A stretch of 64,000 nucleotides of DNA, taken from NCBI GenBank assembly GCA_011390955.1, contig JAABRM010000014.1, positions 92,681-156,680 of the forward strand. Direction: 5' to 3'. Numbering within the stretch: position 1 is the first letter of the stretch; every line of letters begins with the position of its first letter. A model generated the notes under the pieces. It was not told where the DNA came from and searched no databases. It was given only the letters and a program-made list of their open reading frames with translations. The position numbers and the translations under genes are program-made. This stretch comes from Oscillatoriales cyanobacterium. GTDB taxonomy: Bacteria; Cyanobacteriota; Cyanobacteriia; Cyanobacteriales; Laspinemataceae. Below are positions 49,639 to 57,577 of this stretch, one piece after another.

Positions 49639-49654
49639 TGTGACTCAAATCACT
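49639..49654 (-). promoter_or_regulatory. CRP-like site upstream of the 49067 gene
   Basis: TGTGACTCAAATCACT matches TGTGA-N6-TCACA except the last base, and is nearly the same as the site at 4631. On the minus strand a -10-like TAAATA (49596-49591) would put the site centre about 62 bases upstream of the start, the class I activator position. It is symmetric, so it could also serve the plus-strand Uma2 gene 230 bases away. Confidence 0.5.
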
Positions 49655-49873
49655 ACGGTAATTGTTTAACAATTATTAGTCATCAGTATGAGTAACCAAA
49701 TTTTTAACCAAGCGAGGCAAAACTAAGCCGGAAAAATTGATTTTTCTGATGATAATCAGCCTAAATGAGTTGCTTTTATAAACCATATTGTAACGACTTG
49801 CCAAACCGGGCGGCGATCGCATTGCTAAACTAAAAACTATATCGTTTACCGAAATAATACCAAAGATGAGCAT

Positions 49874-50734
49874 ATGTTTACGAAACATTTCCTTGAACAA
49901 ACCGAACCGCCGCGCTCTCCCAGGGAAACCCTGCCCACCATGTACGATTTACCTAGCGAAAATCCGGAGGAACCTGGTTTGCCCGACGAATTTCACGATT
50001 TTCAGCCGGAACTTCTACGTTTGACCTTTAAACCCGCTAACTATTCTCCAGAGACAATATTTTGCGGTAGTGATATGAACTTGTACTACGATCTCTATCA
50101 CACTAACTGGTACAAACGCCCTGATTGGTTTGGGGTCGTGGGAGTTTCTCGACTATATGAAGAACAAGATTTGCGGCTGAGTTATGTAATTTGGCAAGAA
50201 GGAGTCAGCCCGTTTGTGGTCGTAGAATTACTCTCTCCCGGCACCGAAGATGAGGACTTGGGTGAAAACCAAACTCGTCAAACTCAACCCCCGTCTAAAT
50301 GGGAAGTATATGAGCAGATTTTACGAATTCCTTATTATGTAGTGTTCAGTCGCTACACGAATCAACTGCGAGCTTTTGTCAATACCGGCGGCGAATACCA
50401 AGAATTAGACCTGAAGCAATCAAGGGTCTGGATGCCCCAATTGCAAATTGGCTTGGGTTTGTGGTTGGGAGAATATGCGGGCATTAACCGTTTGTGGTTG
50501 CGTTGGTATGATGCCCTGGGAAATTGGATTCCCACGGAGGCTGAAGCGGCTAATCTGGAAGCTACGGCGGCCAAGCAAGAAGCTACGGCGGCCAAGCAAG
50601 AAGCTACGGCGGCCAAGCAAGAAGCTACGGCGGCCAAGCAAGAAGCGGAACAGCAGCGCCAACGGGCGGAAGAGGCGGAATCGCGAGCTCGGGCACTTGC
50701 CCAAAAATTAAAAGAATTGGGCTTTTCTGAGTAG
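49874..50734 (+). CDS. Uma2 family protein with KQEATAA tail
   Basis: The 286-residue protein is a paralogue of the one at 13378-14283: identical PRETLPTMYDLPSENPEEPG, then DWFGVVGVSRLYEEQD, LSYVIWQEGVSP, VVVELLSPGTEDED and YEQILRIPYYVVFSRY. The C-terminal coiled coil is built from five EATAAKQ units (residues about 232-262) encoded by a 21-bp repeat, then EQQRQRAEEAESRARALAQK. The two paralogues thus keep the catalytic-type core but have independently expanded tails. An overlapping minus-strand frame (49676-49900) is rejected. Confidence 0.92.
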   Translation: MFTKHFLEQTEPPRSPRETLPTMYDLPSENPEEPGLPDEFHDFQPELLRLTFKPANYSPETIFCGSDMNLYYDLYHTNWYKRPDWFGVVGVSRLYEEQDLRLSYVIWQEGVSPFVVVELLSPGTEDEDLGENQTRQTQPPSKWEVYEQILRIPYYVVFSRYTNQLRAFVNTGGEYQELDLKQSRVWMPQLQIGLGLWLGEYAGINRLWLRWYDALGNWIPTEAEAANLEATAAKQEATAAKQEATAAKQEATAAKQEAEQQRQRAEEAESRARALAQKLKELGFSE

Positions 50735-50806
50735 GCACAAATTTCAGATCCCTGGTTTGCATTAGCGGACAAGGGATCTGAGTCAGGTTCAGGTATAAAT
50801 AAACAT

Positions 50807-50842
50807 CAAGAAATAAACATATTTGTTGATGTTTATTTCTTG
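50807..50842. terminator. Hairpin between convergent genes
   Basis: CAAGAAATAAACAT (50807-50820) and ATGTTTATTTCTTG (50829-50842) form a perfect 14-bp stem with an 8-base loop. It is AT-rich and lacks a U-tract, so it may act as a bidirectional stop or as a protein site. It follows the Uma2 gene and faces the small gene at 50874. Confidence 0.5.
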
Positions 50843-50873
50843 TGAAAATGGTAAATTTGCCGATGATTTGCCC

Positions 50874-51149
50874 CTATTCGTCTGGCAGTTCTAAAGACAG
50901 TTCATACGCTTTATCTAAGGCCTTTCCGAGACTATCGTAAGCCTGCGGGTTTTTTTTCACAAATTGAGCAAATATTCCCGGATTTCTCAAGAAATTATCA
51001 AAGAGAATCCCGGCGGTGTCTAGATCGTTAAAATGTAAATTGCCATCGTCAGTTTTAGTGATTTTCCCGGTTTTAATTCCTTCAGCGAAGATTCGATTGA
51101 TTTCTTTGAGCCCCCGCTTAAATTTTTTGAGTCTTGCTTGTTTTCCCAT
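50874..51149 (-). CDS. Small basic-to-acidic hypothetical protein
   Basis: The 91-residue protein has a very basic N-terminus (MGKQARLKKFKRGLKEIN), a middle GKITKTDDGNLHFNDLDTAG and a helical C-terminus (QAYDSLGKALDKAYELSLE). It looks like a genuine small protein by composition and codon use, but I do not recognise a family. A short CAACAACCAAT-type repeat (about 51240-51285) separates it from the next upstream gene. Confidence 0.6.
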   Translation of the reverse strand: MGKQARLKKFKRGLKEINRIFAEGIKTGKITKTDDGNLHFNDLDTAGILFDNFLRNPGIFAQFVKKNPQAYDSLGKALDKAYELSLELPDE

Positions 51150-51289
51150 TTTGATTTTCTTCTGATTTGGCGATTAATTTGGCGATTAATTATTTAAGGT
51201 TGTTAATTATTGGCTATTGGCTATTTGTCTTGAATAACCAGTAACCAAAGAATCCCTACCCAACAACCAACAACCAATAACTAATAACC

Positions 51290-53332
51290 CTATTTTGAAT
51301 GTTTAATTTTCAAGTAGGCAGCAGCCCGGAGCACTTCGGCGACAGTCCAAGCTTGGCCGATCGCACCTTTGGGATGCATCGGGGCATTCCCATCAAAAAT
51401 TTCGCTGAGATTACCGACACAAGCATCCATTAGATGATCGGCCATTGGCTGGAGAAACCTTTGAGCTTGTTTTGGCTGGTGATAGACCCGAAGATAGGCG
51501 AGGACAAATGGCCCAAGCAGCCACCCCCAGACCGTTCCCTGATGATATGCCCCATCTCTTTCAAAGCGATCGCCCAGATAATAGCCTTTATAGGCCGGAT
51601 GATCTGGGCTGAGGCTGCGAAGTCCATAGGAGGTCACGAGCGATCGCGCACAACTATCGACCACTCCGCGTTGCTTGGCTGGAGTTAAAGGACTATGACA
51701 TAAAGACACGGCGAAAATTTGATTCGGTCGCAAGGAATCATCATGGTCTTGCGGCCCATCAACTACATCGTAACAATAGCCTAATTCGGGATTCCAGAAC
51801 CGGGCAAACCCGGCGATCGCTTGTTCGGCCATTTGCTGATATTCTGAAGCCGGATAATACATCAAGTCCGCAAACTCCACCATAATTTGCAGGGCGTTGT
51901 ACCACAGGGCATTTACCTCCACGGGTTTGCCAATCCGAGGTGTCACCACCCAATCCCCCACTTTGGCATCCATCCAGGTGAGTTGAGTCCCCAACTCACC
52001 ACAGTAAATCAAGCCATCTGTGGGATCTAAATGAATATTATATCGAGTCCCCCGACGATGCCAATCAATAATATCTATTAATACCGGCCAAAGTTGTCGC
52101 ACTAATTGGACATCACCCGTCGCTTCGTAGTAAGCCCGAATCGCCTCAAAATACCATAAAGTCGCATCTACGGTATTGTAATGGGGCGTTTGTCCCGCTT
52201 CGGGAAAAGTATTCGGCAACATTCCTTGATTGACATATTTGGCAAAGGTTTGTAGCACCGTGCGAGCGATTTCTGGTCTTCCGGTACAAAGGGTTAAACC
52301 GGGCAGGGCGATCATCGTATCTCGACCCCAGTCACTAAACCAGGGATAACCGGCAATAATCGTTTTCCCTTCTGGGGCATCCGGTAACGGACGACTGACA
52401 ATAAATTGGTCTGCGGCTAAGACTAATTGTTTAACCCAATTCGGTGCTTTTTTGGCTAAACGATACGGTTTTATCTCTTTGCTTTTTGCTTGCTTGTGGC
52501 AAGAATTTTTAATCAGATATTTCTGGTATTTTTTTTGGGCTTTTAAGCTTTGTTCTGGTGGTAAGGTGGGGAATTCTTCCGTACTAGCCACGATAGTGAT
52601 AGTTTCTTCGGGCTGAAGTTCCGCCCGAAAAGTGGCGACTTGAAGATGATCTTCGCAGTAGTCCATGCCGCGATCGTGTTCTTTATTGAGGTAAAAGCCG
52701 TAATACCAGCGATGCACTGGTTCGATTCTCACCCCAGTTGATTTCTCTGGCTCGAAGGAAGTATAACTGCGTAAATATAAGGCAATCTCCTGATTAGCAG
52801 AACAATTTACACAGACTCCGTTGTCTACAGAAGTCATGGTCATTTGCCAATCATGGGCATGGGTTTGGTGATGATGACCTCGGTGGTTGACTAAGGTCGC
52901 GATCGCCAATTTCATCGGTTTAGTAGACCGGCGTAACTTATAAGAAATATAGGTAGTATTTTCCCCTTGCTGCATCCAAATGCGTTTTTCTAATAAAGCA
53001 TCCGCTAAAGCAAATCGCCAAACGGGAATTGTTCCATCTAGGTGGAAACTTTCTAAATACAAATTTCCTTGGGGATTGATACTGCCATCAGCCCAACGGT
53101 TAGTAAATAAGGGATAGAATTGACCGTTGTACTCAACGGTTTCATCTAATTTGGTTAGTAATAAAGTTCGCCCCACGGGTGGTTTGAGTGCGGCAATAAG
53201 TAGCCCGTGATAGCGTCGAGTCAGCATCCCGGCGATCGTGCCCGACGCATAACCCCCAATGCCATTAGTGACTAACCATTCCCTCGACTCAGCTAATATG
53301 GCATTTCCACAAATTTCTCGTCCAAGTTTCAT
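51290..53332 (-). CDS. Glycogen debranching-type amylo-alpha-1,6-glucosidase
   Basis: The 680-residue protein joins an N-terminal GDE_N-type sugar-binding domain (EWLVTNGIGGYASGTIAGML, RRYHGLLIAALKPPVGRTLL) to a C-terminal (alpha/alpha)6 barrel (about 300-675) with PWFSDWGRDTMIALPGL, MLPNTFPEAG, YNTVDATLWYFEAIRAYYEA, and DQ-like RDGAYHQGTVWGWLLGP. This family trims alpha-1,6 branches of glycogen; it also includes enzymes acting on other alpha-glucosides. It probably helps mobilise cyanobacterial glycogen at night. No glg neighbours are present. Confidence 0.92.
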   Translation of the reverse strand: MKLGREICGNAILAESREWLVTNGIGGYASGTIAGMLTRRYHGLLIAALKPPVGRTLLLTKLDETVEYNGQFYPLFTNRWADGSINPQGNLYLESFHLDGTIPVWRFALADALLEKRIWMQQGENTTYISYKLRRSTKPMKLAIATLVNHRGHHHQTHAHDWQMTMTSVDNGVCVNCSANQEIALYLRSYTSFEPEKSTGVRIEPVHRWYYGFYLNKEHDRGMDYCEDHLQVATFRAELQPEETITIVASTEEFPTLPPEQSLKAQKKYQKYLIKNSCHKQAKSKEIKPYRLAKKAPNWVKQLVLAADQFIVSRPLPDAPEGKTIIAGYPWFSDWGRDTMIALPGLTLCTGRPEIARTVLQTFAKYVNQGMLPNTFPEAGQTPHYNTVDATLWYFEAIRAYYEATGDVQLVRQLWPVLIDIIDWHRRGTRYNIHLDPTDGLIYCGELGTQLTWMDAKVGDWVVTPRIGKPVEVNALWYNALQIMVEFADLMYYPASEYQQMAEQAIAGFARFWNPELGYCYDVVDGPQDHDDSLRPNQIFAVSLCHSPLTPAKQRGVVDSCARSLVTSYGLRSLSPDHPAYKGYYLGDRFERDGAYHQGTVWGWLLGPFVLAYLRVYHQPKQAQRFLQPMADHLMDACVGNLSEIFDGNAPMHPKGAIGQAWTVAEVLRAAAYLKIKHSK

Positions 53333-53797
53333 AACTCTCAGCGCGATCGCCTCTATCTCCTTGTAGTTTGGTGCGTTTCCGGTAGACGGTTAAGAATTTA
53401 CCCTCGCAAAACTATTGTAAACCAAACTTTTAGAGTTAACGATCTTTTTTCAGCAAAAATTATGTTTTGCTTCCGCATTAATACGCATCCCATTACATGA
53501 TTCTTGTGTTTAGAGGCAACCGATAAAATCCCCGTAATTCCCCGCACAAGCAAATATAGCGACTGTCATAGTTATGAAGTACAAAAAAAATTTGTCATTC
53601 CCGCGTCCTTCGAAGCCTGGGGCGTTAGCGCTATAGGCGGGAATCCAGAAAACCTCTGTACTTCCTTCGGACAATAACCGCTATAATTATGGAGATATCC
53701 CCCATAGACTTCTGCCATCATCCGGCGGGCCGATTTGGGAGGATATCTTCAGTATTTTCCGATAATTATGCTAAAATTCGGCTAATGCTAAAATTAG
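53333..53797. other. Intergenic region with a REP-like palindrome
   Basis: No gene is supported. A variant of the CATTCCCGCG..GGCGGGAATCC palindrome lies at 53592-53646 with an insertion (CGTCCTTCGAAGCCTGG) in its loop. A 65-codon frame at 53689-53886 runs into the end of rsmI on the other strand and is rejected. Confidence 0.6.
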
Positions 53798-54667
53798 CTA
53801 ATCATTTTCCTCTTCATTACTTTCTGGGATTAGTAACGCTAACTGATAAATCTTGCGCCGAGAAACCGAGGTTTGTTCGGCCATAATTCTGGTAGCTTCA
53901 GACCGGGACATTCCTTGTTTTAATAAGTTTTCTAACTCGGTTGTTAAAGTGGTGTCAGAGATTTCTTCAATGGCTTCACTTTTCCCGTCAATAACTAATG
54001 TAAATTCCCCTTGCGGTGGCACTGATTGATAGTAGGATAATGCCTCTCCAATGGTTCCCCGCCAAAATTCTTCATGGAGTTTGGTTAATTCCCGACCTAG
54101 GGCGATCGCGCGATCGCTTCCTAAGCAATTAGCCAAATCTGCCAAAGTTTTCTCTAAGCGGTGGGGCGACTCATATAAAATAATCGTCCGCGCCTCAATT
54201 TCTAACACATCTAACCGCTGTTGGCGTTCTTTTCCCTTACTCGGTAAAAACCCTTCAAACACAAATCTTTCTGTCAGTAATCCCGCCGCACTTAGGGCCG
54301 TAATTGCCGCATTTGCCCCCGGAATGGGCACCACCCTAAAGCCAACATCGATAGCAGCTTTTACGATTTCATAACCCGGATCGGAAATTCCCGGCATTCC
54401 CGCATCCGTGACTACCGCAATATTTTTTCCCGCTTTCAACTTATCCAGCAACTCAGGAATTCGTTGTTTTTGGTTATGTTCGTGATAACTAATTTGCGGC
54501 ACCTTAATTTGAAAATGATTCAGTAATTTTCCTGTATGCCGCGTATCTTCCGCCGCAATATAATCCACTGATTGCAAAATTCGCACTGCCCGAAAACTCA
54601 TATCTTCTAAATTGCCAATGGGCGTAGCGACAATATAGAGAATTCCTGCGGTTACTTCACTGTTCAT
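53798..54667 (-). CDS. rsmI: 16S rRNA (cytidine-1402-2'-O)-methyltransferase
   Basis: RsmI methylates the ribose of C1402 in the 16S decoding centre using SAM. The 289-residue protein has the tetrapyrrole-methylase-type fold motifs: ILYIVATPIGNLEDMSFRAV, DYIAAEDTRHTGKLL, VTDAGMPGISDPGY, VVPIPGANAAITAL, FVFEGFLPSKGKER and GEFTLVIDGK. The C-terminal TSVSRRKIYQLALLI is a family helix. The ATG at 54667 is preceded by a GTTGTTGGTTGTTG-type simple repeat (54668-54735), so its ribosome binding site is not visible. Confidence 0.95.
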   Translation of the reverse strand: MNSEVTAGILYIVATPIGNLEDMSFRAVRILQSVDYIAAEDTRHTGKLLNHFQIKVPQISYHEHNQKQRIPELLDKLKAGKNIAVVTDAGMPGISDPGYEIVKAAIDVGFRVVPIPGANAAITALSAAGLLTERFVFEGFLPSKGKERQQRLDVLEIEARTIILYESPHRLEKTLADLANCLGSDRAIALGRELTKLHEEFWRGTIGEALSYYQSVPPQGEFTLVIDGKSEAIEEISDTTLTTELENLLKQGMSRSEATRIMAEQTSVSRRKIYQLALLIPESNEEEND

Positions 54668-55051
54668 GTTATTGGTTGTTGGTTGTTGGTTGTTGGTTGT
54701 TGGTTGTTCGTTGTTTGTTGGTTGTTGTTTGCTTTTTGGCTACTCTTGACTTGCCAATTTGACCAAGTAAATCAAACCAATGGGGTTAACTTGACTATTT
54801 TACCATAAAAAACTCCACAACAGCTATTTAATTTTAATTAGTCAGTTATCTAAATTATAGCCAAATGAAAATAATTGATTAATTACAGCAGATTCCATAT
54901 TTATAAAGTAGGGACACGGCATTGCCGTGTCCCTACCTCGATCGATAATTTGGTGTATTTGATAACAGCGTAAATTGCTGTCAAATTATTCACCATGAAA
55001 AATATTTTGAGATTAATTGATTATTGCCTATTCAGATTTAATTTAATCTCA
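54668..55051. other. Intergenic region with a simple repeat and a GTAGGGACACGGC hairpin
   Basis: The GTTGTTGGTTGTTG repeat fills 54668-54735. A 29-nt hairpin at 54908-54936 pairs GTAGGGACACGGCA with TGCCGTGTCCCTAC around one base; it is a common kind of short cyanobacterial palindrome. No gene is seen. Confidence 0.7.
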
Positions 55052-55456
55052 CTAATTCGTTAACCAATTTTCTAGCTGTAAGTCTTTAACCCTAGTTAAG
55101 TCAGAATCGTGGGAAACTAAAATTAATCCATGAATCATAGCAGTAGCGGCGATCAAAATATCTGCATCTTGAATAATCCTCCCTTGACGGGTTAAATCTG
55201 CATGAATTTCTGATGCTTTTTGAAAAATCCTCAGATCGTCTAAAAATAAAATGGGATAATCTTGACAAAATTGTTCAAACAAAGCCAGTTTCTTGGTAGC
55301 ATTAGTTCTGAGCAGACCTCTTTGGATTTCATAGTAAGTTATCCCACTAATACCAATAAATTGACCTTGATACCTGAGTTCTCTGATTTTTAATCCGATT
55401 TCTGGATTTTGTTTGAGAAAAGCGGAAACAATGTTAGTATCTAATAAATAACCCAT
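55052..55456 (-). CDS. vapC: VapC-type PIN ribonuclease toxin
   Basis: The 134-residue protein has the PIN fold with its acidic residues: MGYLLDTNIVSAFLK (first aspartate), GITYYEIQRGLLR (glutamate), QDADILIAATAMIHGLILVSHDSDL (third and fourth aspartates). It should cleave tRNA or mRNA when the antitoxin is lost. Its ATG follows the antitoxin stop without a gap (TAAATG). Unlike several toxin genes in the window it is complete. Confidence 0.9.
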   Translation of the reverse strand: MGYLLDTNIVSAFLKQNPEIGLKIRELRYQGQFIGISGITYYEIQRGLLRTNATKKLALFEQFCQDYPILFLDDLRIFQKASEIHADLTRQGRIIQDADILIAATAMIHGLILVSHDSDLTRVKDLQLENWLTN

Positions 55457-55747
55457 TTACCCTCGCTTCACCGATTCATCAAAAAGTCGCATTTGCTCTG
55501 GAGTAAAATCATTGAGCATTCCTGAGACTAAATTTAAAGACAAAATACTTTTAATCCGTTTGGTTAATTCTGACTCTGAAATACTATTCAGGTCGGGAAT
55601 GGCTACCGGATTAAAATTTTGATTAATCATCAGAATCATTTCCTGGCGATCCAAGTTTTCTTGGTAAAGCGGATTATTGTCAATTAAGGTTTCGACAATT
55701 TGGGTTAATTTTTGACTATTCGTTTGATGGTTAGTAACTTGAGTCAT
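55457..55747 (-). CDS. Antitoxin of the VapC pair
   Basis: The frame could extend to 55831, but GGAGG (55758-55754) sits 6 bases before the ATG at 55747 (MTQVTNHQTNSQKLTQIVE), giving 96 residues. The N-terminal helical part is followed by RQEMILMINQNFNPVAIPDL and SESELTKRIKSILSL, and the tail is NDFTPEQMRLFDESVKRG, which is typical of toxin-wrapping tails of VapB-like antitoxins. It is identified mainly by position before an intact VapC. Confidence 0.75.
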   Translation of the reverse strand: MTQVTNHQTNSQKLTQIVETLIDNNPLYQENLDRQEMILMINQNFNPVAIPDLNSISESELTKRIKSILSLNLVSGMLNDFTPEQMRLFDESVKRG

Positions 55748-56125
55748 GTTCAAGCCTCCGCAAAATAATATCTTTGACTGGGGAAATGATTGTTTTGTCC
55801 AAATATGGGATGCTGCCAAATACCGCAGCATTTACTCTGGAATCATTATAACTCTTAACAGGATTTTCTCCAATTTGTGATGGTTATGACTGATGACTGA
55901 TTCGTGGTGAGTGGTTCGTTTCTCTCCCTATCGGCGACGACCAACAAATAACAAATAACCAACAACAAATAACCAACAACAAACAACAAGCAACCAATAT
56001 TTCGTGAGAGTCCGGTTCCGCGACAGCGGATCGCGAATGCGAATCGCACATAACAGTCTGGTCGATCGCTTGCCACTATACTAAATCGGAATAAGGCATT
56101 GAAATTATGATGAGAGGAATTGCCG
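55748..56125. other. Divergent intergenic region between the VapBC pair and argD
   Basis: A CAACAAATAACAAATAACC-type repeat fills about 55938-55995. The right end carries the argD ribosome binding site (AGAGG, 56113-56117). No gene is supported. Confidence 0.6.
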
Positions 56126-57403
56126 GTGACTCCAGAAACTTTAACTCAAAAACCTTCTGTCACCTCGACCTCAAAGGAGTTTAACTCCTTTAGTGCGGCT
56201 GAATTTGACCATGCGGTGATGGAAACTTATGGCCGTTTTCCCATTGCTTTGACCAAAGGCGAAGGCTGTCGCGTATGGGATACGGACGGGAAAGAATATC
56301 TAGATTTTGTAGCGGGAATTGCTACTTGTACTTTAGGACACGCTCACCCGGCAATGGTGGCGGCAGTGACGCAGCAAATGCAAACATTGCACCATGTTTC
56401 TAATTTGTACTATATCCCGGTACAAGGTCAGTTGGCTCAGTGGTTGGTGGATCGTTCTTGCGCCGATCGCGCTTTTTTCTGCAATTCCGGGGCAGAAGCG
56501 AACGAGGGGGCGATTAAATTGGCCCGCAAGTACGCCCATACGGTGTTAAATATTGACGACCCAGTGATTTTAACTGCCCATGCGAGTTTTCACGGGCGGA
56601 CTTTGGCCACTATTACGGCTACGGGTCAACCTAAATATCAAAAGAATTTCGATCCCCTGGTGCCCGGATTTTGCTATGTGCCCTTTAATGACTTGGAAGC
56701 GATTGAAACCGCGATCGCCCAACTCGACGGGGGCGAAAAACGGCGCGTGACGGCCATTATGCTGGAAGCTTTGCAAGGAGAGGGGGGCGTCCGTCCCGGT
56801 GACGTGGCTTATTTCCAAGCAATTCGCAAAATTTGCGATGAAAAAGGCATTTTGCTGATTTTGGATGAAGTCCAAGTGGGAATGGGACGTTCTGGCAAAC
56901 TTTGGGGTTATGAAAATCTGGGCATTGAACCGGATATTTTTACTTCTGCCAAAGGGTTGGGCGGTGGCATTCCCATTGGGGCGCTGTTGTGCAAGTCCCA
57001 TTGTGATGTGTTTAAACCGGGGGATCATGCCAGCACTTTTGGCGGCAACCCCTTTGTTTGTGCGGTCGCTTTGGCGGTTTGCCATACTTTGGACAGCGAA
57101 AATTTACTGGCGAATGTCCAAGACCGGGGGCAACAGTTGCGCCAAGGTTTACAGGCGATCGCCGCTAAATATCCCACTCTGGTGGAGGAAGTGCGCGGCT
57201 GGGGTTTGATTAATGGTTTGGAACTCAAAGCAGATAGCCCGATCGCTTCTACTGACCTGGTGAAAGCAGCAATTTCTCAAGGATTGCTGTTAGTTCCCGC
57301 TGGTCCGAAAGTGGTGCGGTTTGTCCCCCCGTTAATTGTCTCTGCCGCAGAAATCGATCGAGCTTTGCAACTGTTTGAAGCGGCGATCGCGCAACTGGTG
57401 TAG
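56126..57403 (+). CDS. argD: Acetylornithine aminotransferase
   Basis: ArgD transfers the amino group from glutamate to N-acetylglutamate semialdehyde with pyridoxal phosphate in arginine synthesis. Fold type I aminotransferase motifs are present: YLDFVAGIATCTLGHAHPAM, FFCNSGAEANEGAIKLARKY, SFHGRTLATITATGQ, ILDEVQVGMGRSGKLWGY and the PLP lysine in FTSAKGLGGGIPIG, then HASTFGGNPFVCAVAL. The frame begins with TTG at 56120, but AGAGG (56113-56117) is 8 bases before GTG at 56126, which I use. It ends at a strong terminator. Confidence 0.96.
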   Translation: MTPETLTQKPSVTSTSKEFNSFSAAEFDHAVMETYGRFPIALTKGEGCRVWDTDGKEYLDFVAGIATCTLGHAHPAMVAAVTQQMQTLHHVSNLYYIPVQGQLAQWLVDRSCADRAFFCNSGAEANEGAIKLARKYAHTVLNIDDPVILTAHASFHGRTLATITATGQPKYQKNFDPLVPGFCYVPFNDLEAIETAIAQLDGGEKRRVTAIMLEALQGEGGVRPGDVAYFQAIRKICDEKGILLILDEVQVGMGRSGKLWGYENLGIEPDIFTSAKGLGGGIPIGALLCKSHCDVFKPGDHASTFGGNPFVCAVALAVCHTLDSENLLANVQDRGQQLRQGLQAIAAKYPTLVEEVRGWGLINGLELKADSPIASTDLVKAAISQGLLLVPAGPKVVRFVPPLIVSAAEIDRALQLFEAAIAQLV

Positions 57404-57431
57404 AGATATCTTTGTCCGGTGGGCGTAGCTT

Positions 57432-57465
57432 GTAGGGTGGGTAAATTTTGCCCACCCTACTTTTT
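57432..57465 (+). terminator. Terminator of argD
   Basis: GTAGGGTGGG (57432-57441) and CCCACCCTAC (57451-57460) form a perfect 10-bp stem with a 9-base loop, directly followed by five Ts (57461-57465). Confidence 0.88.
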
Positions 57466-57577
57466 GTATGATATTTTTTATATTATATATCGCATTTTCT
57501 TTCTAATTTGTGAAGTCTCTGGACTTGCGATCGCCTAATATCATTTTTTACTCGATCTACTATTCGATCTAAAAATT

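Noticed and set aside
49676..49900. 74-codon minus-strand frame
   Set aside because: It overlaps the start of the Uma2 gene on the other strand and looks like chance AT-rich sequence.
52715..52735. GGTTCGATTC, a tRNA T-loop-like word
   Set aside because: It lies in the coding sequence of the debranching enzyme and no cloverleaf forms around it; no tRNA was found in the window.
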